DNA of 64,000 nt, from NCBI GenBank assembly GCA_914767715.1, contig OU612075.1, forward strand, positions 17,238,001 to 17,302,000. The letters are read 5' to 3'. A program made the translations under genes and the position numbers. Of the stretch, positions 12,864 through 25,500 are shown in pieces. This DNA comes from Membranipora membranacea (taxonomy: Eukaryota > Bryozoa > Gymnolaemata > Cheilostomatida > Membraniporidae). The first letter of the stretch is position 1. The number at the start of each line of letters is the position of its first letter. Below the pieces are notes generated by a model, which saw only the letters and a program-made list of their open reading frames with translations, searched no databases and had not been told where the DNA came from.

Positions 12864-14592
12864 GGCTTAGTATCGCTGAAATACAAATACGGTATAACAT
12901 GAGATATCAACGATTGTATGACGGTAAAGCTCGAATTATCTGAACACGTGTTGTGTCTTGGTTTACAAGACCCCAGTCTCTCGCAGAAAATAGAAGAAAA
13001 TAATACAGCATGCTGGACACCTTTATTGAACAAATACCAAATTGAAAAATGTGAACCTGAAATCGAAATTTACTTGAAAAATTGGGAGTAAATTCCAAGG
13101 CGAATCTTTTCCTGTGGTGTTGAAAGTGCACAAGTTTCCCTCAACGATAAGTTCATTTCAACATTTTTTGCATTATTTAATATTGAATTAAAATGACAGA
13201 GTACTGGTCTGCTGGAGAGCTTTGACACAACTGCACGAAAAAAAAAACAGCTTAAGTTTCAGTATTGGTTTGATTTGCACAGAGTGCAAATTCCAAAGAC
13301 ATTAACAGATTAATTAATGATTTGAATAGACAAGCAATAAACCACAGAGTTCAACAAAACAAAGCTTCAGCAATGAGACAATAATATTCAGTCAGAGACA
13401 AAACAGTCCTGAGTTCTCAAATTTAGACCAAATCAGACAAACCTGCTGCCTATTATTATGATTTCAAGTTACACAAACAGCGCTGTCCCTCTGCTTACCA
13501 AAGCGATGTGACACAATGTAACATTTACCTGTGTTATATCTAAGTCTCATCAATATTTAAACAACTTTACCTGAAACAAGCCAGCAAACATATCGCCATC
13601 GTTCACAAAATCTGTCATTAACAGAGATAAGCAGCGCACAGCAGCTTTGATCTGGCTTCGCTGCCAATAACTCAAGTGCTGCCTTAGGTAAGCAAAGTTT
13701 ACTGCAGCCCTTTCGGTGCAATTGCTGATAAAAATGTTTACGTTTTGTTCTATTCAATAAGTGAAATCAATATAGTCATTATTTGAAACTAATGAACTAG
13801 GTTACTTCTCAAACAACAGCAAATGAACTATTTCCATTGAATATTGGTATCATCGCTGTAAGAGAACTAAAATCCAAACAAGAGCTATTATATCCAACAT
13901 TGCATTACAATAAGGCAGCATCATAATAAACAAACATCCCAGATACTTGCTACAAAAAAAATTGACCCCCAAATAATATAAATCAGCTGAACTGTAAACC
14001 AAAAGAAACACCTTTAGAGAAAACCTACTCTGAGTGTGAGAATGTATTGATCTGTTTACTATTGAGAGCGGGTTTATCTATCCTCAGAAAAGTACGGTAA
14101 AGAAATGGTGAACTTTTCAACCAAACTTATCCATCAATGCACACTTTTCCAACTATTGGGCGCTTTGAATAGAACAGATAAAAAGAAACACAAGCCATGC
14201 CAGACATGATGGACAAGTGATATCAGTTTACAGGTTAAAAATGATGAAGCTAAACATTGTATGAATAGTCATATTTTGCTAACTCCTCCAACACGATTCG
14301 GAACTTTTCCGGTTAAACAGACAACTCTTAATATGGAAAGGAAATGCAGAAATGCGATGCATGTAGACAAACATGTAAATACCTATCCTATGACCAGATA
14401 ACCATAAAACATCACCCGGGAATCAGTGACAGGACAACAATCATCAAAAACTGCTTCTCTTCCCAGCTATACCTGATCTGAAATAATTCAATTAAAGAGT
14501 GAATACCCAGGGTACTTTGACATGATATATTCTTGCCCACGTACATTCATACATACATTCTATCCGTATGACTAAAACATCCTATGAATGAG

Positions 14593-14742
14593 GAGATATA
14601 TTACACCCGGGGTGCTATGGACTGGATCAATCAACCTTGACAAGCTCTCCCATGGGGATGTGAACCCACAACTCCTGCTGTGCCAATCGCCTGACAGCGG
14701 AAAGCGAACACCAAACGGACTGCGCCATCTCACCATCCAGAA
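14593..14742 (-). mobile_element. tRNA-derived SINE, copy 2
   Basis: Minus-strand reading starts GATGGTGAGATGGCGCAGTC, has a near-canonical B-box GGTTCACATCCCC, and ends CATAGCACCCCGGGTGTAAT. It lies between centrobin and TRAPPC1. An open frame covers it on the plus strand, but this only reflects the repeat. Confidence 0.65.
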
Positions 14743-14942
14743 AAAGGATTGGTTGATGGTCCAAGTCATGCACTCCCATCACACAGGCTCATTCCATCCG
14801 ACTGCCGTTATCCTATACAGCACAGCTTACGTGTTAGGGAAATTGGCCTTTGAAGTGTTTTAGCTGTTTCTCCAGTTGGTCAGCATGCCGTTCCATGCTG
14901 TCACAAGTTTTTTCCATGAGTCAGCCAGTAGACGAGTACACA

Positions 14943-15062
14943 GGAGATATATACACCTTGGGGTGCTAGGGGCTGGGACGATCAAACATAAAAGCGCCCT
15001 CATTGGGTCTTGAACCAATCACCTGACAGTGATTAGTAAGCGCACCAACTGATTGCACCCCT
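14943..15062 (-). mobile_element. tRNA-derived SINE, copy 3
   Basis: Minus-strand reading has an A-box-like TGCAATCAGTTGG, a B-box GGTTCAAGACCC close to the GGTTCRANNCC consensus, and the family tail CCCCTAGCACCCCAAGGTGT. It lies only 200 bp from copy 2 in the same orientation. Confidence 0.65.
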
Positions 15063-15926
15063 AAAAAAAGAATAGGTTGCTGGCGCCAATTATCAAGCCT
15101 GCTATTCACATTTCTGAGTAAACATTAGGAGTTTGTTACCTTACCACAGCAATGTGACAATGTCCAGCTTCTATTGTCAATATTGAAACTTTACTAACAT
15201 TAACCTAGTGTCTCGGGCTAGCATTTTTAGGCTGTCTCATGAGTGTAAATGCTTTATCTACAACTACCATATGCTTACATTGCCGTCTTATTGCGGTTTA
15301 TGCTAACCACCAAACATAGAAAGTCGTTCATCCTATTCTCGCTTCTTAATTCTTGTCGATATTCAAAATTGTCTGAGAGTCTTTTTTTGCAAAATGTACT
15401 GGACTGAATATAATGCACTGTCTATATATAACACCCTACGGATGGTGAGGGAATCAGAGAGGTATGTAGTTTTAGGCCATTTATAATTAATCTTTGGTAC
15501 CACAACCGCTTTGACTAAAGTACTTATTTGAAGTTAAATGTTGATTCCAGTTAGCTCGGTATCAATTTTAACAGCCAAGCTATCTCATGTGACAGGCCAT
15601 CTAGAGTTATGAGCAGAGTTAGAGAAGACTGACTACATCCACTTCATTGATTAGTTTGCTGAAACCTTTTAACTCATTCCTGCTGATGATATCGGACTAG
15701 TACTGGCTTATTAATTTTGATCATCTGCGATGCACCCATTGTGCTGTGACTCTGCATCGGTCCTTGAAGCTGGGATGCATGTACTTTGCCTAGTAAGTGA
15801 AGTGATGATATGATCAGCTAACTGGCAAAAGGCAAAGAACATGCCTGCAAGCACACACAGGGGCATGTTAGGCTAAGTCAACCCAATAGGCTGGCACCTG
15901 TATGTTGGATTGCAAGCATAGAAACA

Positions 15927-15939
15927 GGGGGGGGGGGGG
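15927..15939. repeat. Poly(G) tract of 13
   Basis: An uninterrupted run of G between AAACA and AGTC, upstream of TRAPPC1. Length is probably unstable and prone to sequencing error. Confidence 0.9.
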
Positions 15940-16196
15940 AGTCAAACATTGCCAGAGACCAAGGTTTTGCAGGAGACCTATCCCATGTGTATAGTATAGT
16001 AGTGTGGGTATGATGATGTACCACCACCATGGCTGGGTCTACTGCAAAAACTGGGTCTCTGACAATGTTTTACTCACTGCCCCCTTGGCTTTCTTCTTTT
16101 TTAGTTGTTCATAGCAAGAGACCCAGGTCTTACACAAGATATGCTAGCTGCACAGACAATTCAGTTGAGTAATTCATATGGTGTTATATACTAAAC

Positions 16197-16223
16197 TATA
16201 TATATATATATAATTATATATAT
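16197..16223. repeat. TA simple repeat
   Basis: A short TA dinucleotide run with one AATT interruption, upstream of TRAPPC1. Confidence 0.85.
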
Positions 16224-16797
16224 GACAGCCTGCACAGACAGTGAAAGACCAGTAAGTAAGTAATGCATAAGTCATTGGTGTAAGCCTTTTACCCACCTGA
16301 GTAAGAAGAAAAAGAGAGGTTATTGGAATAGTCTCAGAAGGGTCAGCATGAACCTATTGGCTAAAGGCAGCTCCCTGAAAAATATCACAACAAGTTTGTT
16401 TCATTCAAATGTTTTTACTCTTCACCTACAAAGAGAAACTTCAATGTTTGAATTGGAACTATTTGCACTGTTTGTTTACTGTATCTTTGTGCTAGAATTT
16501 GTAGTGAAGTTTATGCCAAATCGTCTATTTAAAACCAAACAGGACTACTTGAATTCATTGATGGTGGATGTCTGCATAAATAATATGTTTACCAGCACTT
16601 ATAACTACTAACACACTAAAGCTATTTTTGAAATTCTCTTGCGTAGTAATTTTGGGTTTTCCATAGAAAAGATGATTTCCGGTTTGCTCAACTGTAGTTT
16701 CACTTTCATATATTACAAGAATCAAAGAGTGGAAAAAAATCTTTTTTGTGTATTTGAACCTATTTGATAGTAATATATATCAGCTAGGATATTCAAA

Positions 16798-18461
16798 ATG
16801 ATTTATAATCTCTACATGTTTGACAGAATGGGAACTTGTGTGTATTATGCTGAGTGGAACAGGACCAAAATTACAAATCTTCCTCAAGAAGAGGTATGTT
16901 AAAACATTTTCTTACACTCAATTGCCTGATCAATCAAAATAGTTCAATCCAATTCATTCATATCTGCCACTCAACTGGAATTACAATAGAGTCAGGAATT
17001 TATGATATCAATGGGTTAATTGGCACACACTTATGGGCATTTGTGATGGTGAGTATGCATAAAGAAGAGCTTTTTTTTTATAGAAACTTTGACACTAAAA
17101 GCCAGTCCATTATTACACAAGCTCCAGCTCAAGAGTAAAACAAAAATATCCCTCCTCTCACCCTATCACCCCTTGCTCCAACCATGACCATTTTCCAGCA
17201 CTGGTCATATTTCCATCAATAATCAGTAAGTCAGCAGTCCTGAACAGGAAGGCAGGTTTGTTTTAGCCTGTCTTGACAAGCTTTGTTGTTTTATGGGAGG
17301 AGAGAACTCTCCCCCCCCCCCCCCCCCACAATAAAGTTTGAAGACATGCTAGTTTGTCTTGCGGTTGAATCAGAGATAACTCATATGCATGATCAATATC
17401 ATTTCAGGAGTACAAAAATATGTATGGTATGCTGTTTTCTCTGAGGTCTTTGGTGAAACGCTGGTCTCCATTAGATTGGTAAGCTGATATTAGTGGATAT
17501 GAATCCTTATAGTTGTAGTATTGAATAGTATTAGCTTTACACACACAGCTTAGCCAAAGCCACTTTATATTACATGTGATCCACCGTGAACTCTGTCTCT
17601 GTTGTACAATCTAAGAACCGTTTTGTCCAGTGAATTCTGATTGCGGATATCAGATAGCAGTTAATCAGGTACCGGGTGTAAATGGGAGTTTGTTGACTGT
17701 ACAATCATCTCACGGCCTGTTCGCTGAGCTCAACAGTATTATACCTAGAAGGATTTATCCTGTAGGGAAGTTGACACTGCTATGCCATGACTCCAGTTCA
17801 CATTGTCTCATGTCGTGATTCAGCAGTAGAACCAATGAACTCCCTCTTCCTTGCAATGCCCAACTGACATCTCCATTTTAGCAGCTGTGTTTTACTTGAG
17901 CTAAAACACCCTAATTCTTAGATTCATTTGTCCAAACCAGTCAGACTTGTTTGTCACTCTAATTGTAGCAAAGACGGATTCCTAAATTACCAGACTGACA
18001 AATACAAGCTACATTATTATGAGACGCCATCTGGATTAAAACTAGTCATGAATACGAGCACTAAAGTCGGTGATATCAGAGAGATTCTGCATCAATTGTA
18101 CAGCCAGGTCAGCTACATTTTGTTGACTACTGTGATTGCCACTCACGGCATGTACAAACATACTTCGCGCTTATCATCAGATTTTCTGTCCTTAGTTTCG
18201 AGCGGACAACTTCTTAAACCCTGTTCTATTCTCGGTCTTCCTTTTTTGATACCATTGAGCTGGGAACACTTTACCTTGCAGCCACACAGTCACATCTTGA
18301 ATGAAGAGTTACCATTGTGTTCTGTCTTTTGTTCTCAGATCTATGTGGAATACGTGGTACGAAATCCGATGTGTAAACTAGACCAAGCAATCAAAAGTGA
18401 TTTGTTCAAGGAGCAGCTAGAAGAATTTGTGAAGGCTTTACCTTTTTACCAAGGAACATAA
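16798..18461 (+). CDS. TRAPPC1: TRAPPC1 (Bet5 orthologue), TRAPP tethering-complex subunit
   Basis: Four exons, all phases consistent: 16798-16893, 17408-17478, 17969-18107, 18339-18461, giving 142 aa against 145 in human. The start MIYNLYMFDRMGTCVYYAEW aligns directly with the human N-terminus (MTVHNLYLFDRNGVC as recalled). Further matches are EYKNMYGMLFSLRS, KDGFLNYQTDKYKLHYYETP and IYVEYVVRNPMC. The whole protein is one longin-like (Sybindin family) fold. TRAPPC1 is a core subunit of the TRAPP complexes, which act as Rab1/Ypt1 exchange factors and tether vesicles at the Golgi. It is divergently oriented from centrobin (coding starts 3.9 kb apart) and tail-to-tail with the nuclear receptor. 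The ATG at 16798 is chosen because it starts the homologous N-terminus. No AATAAA was seen close to the stop. Confidence 0.95.
17311..17327. repeat. Poly(C) tract of 17
   Basis: A C homopolymer in the first TRAPPC1 intron, preceded by CTCT. Length is uncertain in any assembly. Confidence 0.9.
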
Positions 18462-19517
18462 AAGCTGCTATACGCTTGTTTTTAATGATTTTTTTATGCT
18501 TTAGTCCTCAATTCAACAGCATTAACAATGCCATATATTTGTAAATAATATAATATATTTCCCACCAGAAGCTTTCAGTTTTTCATTGCATTTGGTTACA
18601 ATTCCAATAGGCTGATGTGTCCAAACTTGTAATTAGAGAATTGTTTGATAGGTATGATCATATGTTATGTCAGATAACATTTAGCTTGATTAGGATGGGA
18701 AATCTTCTTAGTAAGTATCATTCTGATATTGTCCAGAAGGTCTCCAAGGTTAAATCCACTGCAATTCTCTCTGGCTCTGTGAACTTTTCATGATCAATGA
18801 AGGTACCCCACTTGGCCATGCAATTCAGAACTTCAGGACAAAGAAAGACGTCTCATTTCAGCTCCTAAATTGACATGTAGCAGCATTATCCAAATCATTG
18901 TACATCCCCCAAATCTGCCATTGCTCATAATATTAACATCTTTGCAGAGTTTGATAACAAATTGAATATATGGAATCATGTTGGTTTATTTACAAAGTGT
19001 CTATACAAACTGGTAATATGTAATAAATAATTTGCCATATCAATACGAACAATTTGATAACGTAATAACATGCGACATTATGTCAGCTAACCAGGAATTG
19101 CTGATGATCATCTGTTGATATCAAACGTGTGGAAGAAATTAAGATATCAATGTAAAGTTAATAGTTAAAATCTAACCCAAGTTTGGCTAAAATTATAAGA
19201 ATATTCGATTATATATTATTCCGCCAAACTGGCTAGTCTTGCTACTGGAATTAGTTGCGAACAAAGAGAAATATATACATATAAGATATATATATCATGT
19301 TCAGGATCCACATATTAAGCTACAGAGAGGCTAATAGTCTCTCACCATGAGAGCTGGCATGTATGTTAGTTGTAGGTTGGACAGCAAAGTTTTAACAGAA
19401 ATATACCAAGTAACTCACTTGGCCCCCATTGAAATGAAACTTGATTCATATCAATGTGACTTAAGCCCCTACTAAGAAGATCCAACCACAAATTGAGAGT
19501 CGATAAAACTGATTTTT
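18462..19517. other. Convergent region between TRAPPC1 and the nuclear receptor
   Basis: Should hold both 3' UTRs. A minus-strand AATAAA at 18985-18990 could end the receptor transcript. Nothing else was recognised. Confidence 0.5.
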
Positions 19518-22500
19518 TCAATCAGTAGTGAGTTCTACTGAATCCAGCAGCTCTTCAGGTGTGACGATGATTTCGGCCATCTCGTTTTCATCTCGAGTTG
19601 TAGCGAGAGCCCGAGGCTGTCCTCTCACCAAGTCCATCAGCACTTCATACTCTGGTACCTCACCTCGATCTACTCGCTTTATTATATCCTTACGATATGT
19701 AGCTGTGCATCTGTAATAACAAAACATACACTGTAGAATGTCTTCAATTTGTTATATTGGGTGTGCAACTGAATATTGGCCAACTGACTCATTAGTGGAA
19801 ACCATAAACATATAAATACTTATTATTTTTATGGTGGAAACGTAATGATTTGTAGAATGCATTCAATGTTTTAATATCTTTCCATTATCGCACCTAAACA
19901 TATAAATAATATCATACAAGAATATGAAATGTGTTGTTTTATTGTGTGATCAAAATCTATGGATTGAATCCTTACATCACAAAGATTTATATGATATACA
20001 TATTATATTAGATATGTTCATTTTGTTTTATGAGTAAATTTTTTTGACATGGCAGAGATATTCCACCTACCAAAACTGATCAGGTCTGATTCTCAATATA
20101 AATCAGGCACGTCTAGATCTGTTATGGCATTTTGTAGCTCAGCCTCAGACATAGCCCTATTCCAGCTTGTTCTACACAACTCATTTAGTAGCTCACACTC
20201 GTGTGTACAGTGCTGCATTTGCGCTCGGGTTATTGAAGTCATTCTGCAACACACAACGACAATGAAATGACTTCGTTAAATTTTAATTTTTAAGCTTGAG
20301 TTTCCCATACCTACAGTTTGGGTGTTTTGGCAGGATTTCGCTAGATAAAAACTGTCACCAAAGCGTTAGGAAGTGGGGTTGGCAGAATTGAGGGTTCAAG
20401 CAGTTAGCAAGCATGCGGTCATTGCAAGCTTATGCATCCATTGGTTGCAATATCTATTCGGAGTTGTCTCCGTTAAGTCTAGATTTGACAAAGTTTTGTG
20501 AAGTCATTTCATAGTTGATGTGAAGTACAGAAGAAGAGAGAATGCAGCACTGCACAACATTAAAAGTGAAAAAAAGTTTACATGAACACAGACAAGGGAA
20601 CTTGATCCTAATATGGAAAATTTCAACTTTTTGGGTTGGTTTTTAAGATGTAGGTGTATACTTGGAGGTCATAATATCTCCTTAAAATGTAGCTTGTTAC
20701 TCAAATGCCAATACTTGACACATTTGTTAGCTATGGCTCATCTAGGGAACAGCATATTTCACACTGATAAACAGCTATAATGTGCATTGTAAGTACTAGA
20801 GATTTCACTATGTGTTCAGGCATTAGCTCAGTGATGTTTTCACCACATTACCAAAGTAAGGATATGTAGCTTTGCCACGCGGCCACGGTTTTTGGTTTTT
20901 TTTGTTTAAAACCGAAAACGTAAAAAAAATTATTAGCAAAGAAAGTCAAGGCCACAGAAGCAAGCTTAAAAGTAAGAGCACTGACTTCATTAACTGCTAT
21001 TCTAATCCAAAAAAATTGTAATATTCAGTGTAACATCTACCAATTTTTTTTTCACTATCTGCTTTGTACAGTGATGGACAATGGCAAAGTCATGATATAA
21101 CTTGAACTTGGCATGGTGATGAATATTTCAACACTTCTATGTAGACATAGTAAAAATTAGTACAATTCTGGACACAGCCAACCACTGAGCTTAGACATAA
21201 CAAGCATTGGGATCCAGGAAAGCTACCATTATCGATCAAATCTCTTTCAACAAGTTGCAAGAAAGCAATAAGCAAAACGTGATATTATTAAGCGCAAGCC
21301 AGCAGTGCAAGCATTATTACGAGCAAGTGAAGTAAGCTGCAAAGTGACCAAGCACTCTCGCTGCATATTTATAGGTTATAAGGCATATCTATGTCTGGTG
21401 ATGAATTTTCAAACTCTACAAGAACTAAATATCAAAGTGTATGATGAACTATTGAGACAAGATTTGGTCTGATCGAAAAACACATAGGGTGTGAACTGAA
21501 AGGTACAAAACAAAACCACAAACACAATACCATGACAATGACAAATAAATCTGGAAAACCAGAGCGACAGCTGCGTAATGCTTACCTTTGAACTTCACTT
21601 AGCCTGAGAAGAAGTTCTCCAAACTTTGTAGGTAAATTAGGGTAATGAGAACTAGTATATAACATAAGAGCGTCTAATAGTCTATTCTGATATTGCTGTA
21701 TCCTGTCCACGTGAAGTAACCCCTTTATATCTGCAACACAAAATTTCACAAAACTGAAAGCATAACTTACGCTCATTCTGAGTGATGGAGGGCAAGGGAG
21801 GGCGAGGGAGTTTGTTGTTTTGGGGCTCCGACATAATTAGCTTGGCAAGCTGTTATTCCAATTTTGCTAATGATGGGAAACACCCTCCGTCCTCTCAAAA
21901 GCATATTTACATAATGTATCTCAGATCAGCATTAATTGTAATAAAACTTGAACCTTTGTTGTGAGACGCCGCAGTTTCAATATAAAACTTCTCAGTCGCT
22001 GCGTAGGAAGGGTAACTCAACTTTAATAGACAGATTCAAATGTAAGCCTTTGTTCAGATTTGTCCTCTTGCCGTTCGGGTACTCTTTAGCACACGCAGCA
22101 TAGGAAAAAGCAGCTGAATTAGGTTTTTCTTGAAAACCGTATATAGTAGGATAAAAATTGTTTTTAATTCAGCATCGGCACTATTTATAACCTACATGAC
22201 CAGGGTTATCTAATCACTGGGGACTTGAAAGCTGATTAATCTCAATTTAAGTGACAAAATTCATGAAAATTTCCATGAAATTTGTCAACAAAACAGGCAG
22301 AAATTGATATAAATGACTACCATAACACCGAAATTATTTCCCAAATAATTTTTATCCTTTTATAAGCGGGTTTTTAGAAAAGCCCATTTCACCTTCTTAT
22401 TCGTACGCCGTGTGGGCTAAAGAGTACCGCTAAACGCTAGAGGACAACTCTGAACAGAGGCCCCAATTCAAACTCTGAAAACTGTCTATTCAAATATGCA

Positions 22501-25500
22501 CTCCTGATTCATCTGATTACCTGGCAGCATAAGTGAGAGTGCTTTTAGTGTTACATATTCATATTTATCGATCTGTAATCGCCTGAAATTAGTGCATACG
22601 TGGAGCATCCTACTGATCACCTACATTAGAGGATAGAAAGCTCACTAAATCAGTATATATGACGAGCGAATAAGCAATAGATGGCCAACATTATGTTTAA
22701 GGTAAGATGGATTTCAAGTCCACGTACATCTTAAGTTGTTCACATAATAGTATCTAATGATGGTGGGGAGGGGGGACTTTCAACTCAATAAAGCCAAAAA
22801 CACTGTCGGATGGCTCCTTTCAGAGGGAGTGAGAACTAGAGTACTTGTTTCCAATTTTGTCACTCGATGATAAAGCTATATACATTCGAGTGAGCGATTT
22901 GGGAACGAATTTGCCTTATTGAAAGACCAAGAGGGCGGGGATTTTTAGCAAATTGATAGCATTGTTCATTATCATTGGCTAAATGTCACAAATAGGTCAT
23001 GTTGAAACATTTAACAAATTTGTACCATAAGTCAAGCCATGTGACTGTTACTTAAGATTATTAAATGATTCAATATATAGTACACACCTCTTCGTGTTTC
23101 ATTTCGCGAGCTTTCGCTATGTCGATAGTTTTACCGAAGCTGAGCTGTATTATGCCATGAGAGAACCGTGACCTCCAGATGGCCCCCAAACTAACAAGCT
23201 CCGCCCACGAATTCTGTAGTAATAGTATCTGATCTTCAGTCTGCAATTCAAAGAAACTAAATGAGATATTGAAACATGCTCATTGGTAAAGCAGTTTTTT
23301 GTTTTCAGTGATGGTACAAATTTATTCAATCTCATGTATTAGATAGCGCTTTAGACAGAATTGAATAAAAATGTTGGGTGCATAATCATATCAGAAGCCT
23401 TCAATATCATCGTCATAAATTGATATGACAATTGCAAGATTCATAGCCAGTCAAAATATAATATCAGGGAAACTAGGAGTAGAGCTGTCTGATTCTACAT
23501 GTGACAAGATTTTCATACATATTGGCTATAAAAAGGATCTGTCCTTGAATCCCAAATTATAAATATTTACTCACAGTTATATCTAAGAAGTCGGGTAGGT
23601 GACGAGCCCACCTAACTATCTGGTATAGCCTATGTTCTGTAATGTGTAACATAGAGCTGAACTTATGACTGTCACAATCAGTGAGTTTATCCAGACAGCA
23701 GGGCATCGGCTCCTCAGTCTTCTCCTCGTATAATGACTCCAGTCCAAGTATATCCTACAAATATTTAAATAATCTAAACTTTTTCAGAACTGTTTTTTAA
23801 GTTTCATCAATTTGAACGTTAACTAAGAGATTGAGTATCAACCGCCAAATCGCACTTGTATCATTTAAATTGTTCTGATTATGTTTTTGAAAAAAATATG
23901 TAGACTATTTTTACTCAATGTTGACACAAGTAAAACAGACGCCACTGCTAGTCAATACTGATTGTAGGTTTGTGATATCTGGTTAAACTTGACCAATTCT
24001 TGAGGAGTTGTTCTCTCTCCGAACAAGTAGTTCAGAGAGGGAATAACTCGAAATTTAAACAAATGTATGAATTATCAGGTATAAAGTGATTAGAAAACCC
24101 TATTGCTATTTTCCTCACTTTGAGTTGAGTGGAAATGGTATTCAGCTTTATAATTTTGCTGCTATCATCCCAGTGAATCTGAGCCCATCCTCTAAATTGT
24201 ATCACAAAGATTCAGGTTGATTGTAGACAACATGTCAAATAAGACTACATTCCGGAATGCTTCGTGGGTTTTCATACCTGCATAATCTGAGGGATAATAG
24301 GCTGTGGGTAGTTATTCTTTATCACCATATCATTTGTTCTGACTTTCTTAGGTGGGTTACTCTCCGGCCAGACACTATCTATTAGGCCTCTCTTCTGAAA
24401 GCTAAAGGAAGCTCCCACATATGAGCTTCGACCACCACGTGATCGGTCCTCCCGAATACCTGAAATATATAGAGGATGAGGGTAGAATAACCATGTCATT
24501 TTTACATAATATAGTTGAGTGGTACTATTGTGTACTTGAGTCCTATGTTCGAATATGTTCTGATCATAAACTTAAACTCAGAGTAAGGGTAGGAGTGCAG
24601 ATGGTGGTTGTATCAAGAGTGCTAGGATACGGTGGAGAATGCTTGTTTTTTCCAATGGAGGTGACAGCATAACATGAAGAGCAAACTTTAACCCGTTATT
24701 GTTTCTCTCTGGACAGCTCAAATTTAATTGTTTTATGTAGTTATAAGCATAAGGTGCTTCCAAAGTGAAGAAAGCAGTTAAACACAAGACATTTATTCAC
24801 AGTGAATACATGCATGTATTTGACTGACCCTCAATTTTCATGCCGACATCGCAGCACTTCTGGAATCTACAGGCAGCACACTTCTTCCTGCTGTGTATGT
24901 GTATCTCACAGGTGCCCCCTCTGTGACAGGTGTGGGTCTTCTTATTCTGTACTGTCCTCTTAAAGAAACCTTTACACGATTCACATGTCTGTACACCATA
25001 GTGATATCCTGTCAACAGACAACACAACCCTCAATATAATAATAGATAGAGAAACCTTTACACGATTCACATGTCTGTTCACCATAGGGATATCCTGTCA
25101 ACAGACAACATAGCCCTCAATATAATAATAGATAGAGAAACCTTTACACGATTCACATGTCTGTTCACCATAGGGATATCCTATCAACAGACAACACAAC
25201 CCTCAATATAATAATAGATAGAGAAACCTTTACACGATTCACATGTCTGTTCACCATAGGGATATCCTGTCAACAGACAACATAGCCCTCATCAGACAGT
25301 TTTCTGAGCTGAAATTTAAGCCTCTGTATGCGGTTGTCCTCTCGCCATATGGGTACTTGTTACCCCACGCAGCATAGGAAAAAGGAGCTGAAATCGACTT
25401 ATCTTATATTAAACCACATTAATAAAAATTTGTTTTGATTCAGCATTGGCATCAATCCAAACCATTGGGGGCATGGAAGTTGATAAATCTAAGTTTTAGT

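Larger units (their letters stand above)
12876..16797. other. Divergent intergenic region between centrobin and TRAPPC1
   Basis: Holds two SINE copies, a poly(G) tract and a short TA repeat. The acceptor before the centrobin ATG shows that a non-coding centrobin exon, and so the promoter, lies somewhere here. I could not place it. No coding exon was recognised. Confidence 0.6.

Noticed and set aside
14588-14863. 91-codon plus-strand frame near 14.6 kb
   Set aside because: More than half is an antisense reading of a SINE copy; no protein similarity seen.
14593-15062. Functional tRNA genes
   Set aside because: A- and B-box-like sequences exist but no cloverleaf with paired acceptor stem could be formed; the shared tail marks them as SINEs.
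24963-25290. CRISPR-like direct repeats
   Set aside because: Repeats are contiguous 86-bp units without unique spacers, in an animal intron.
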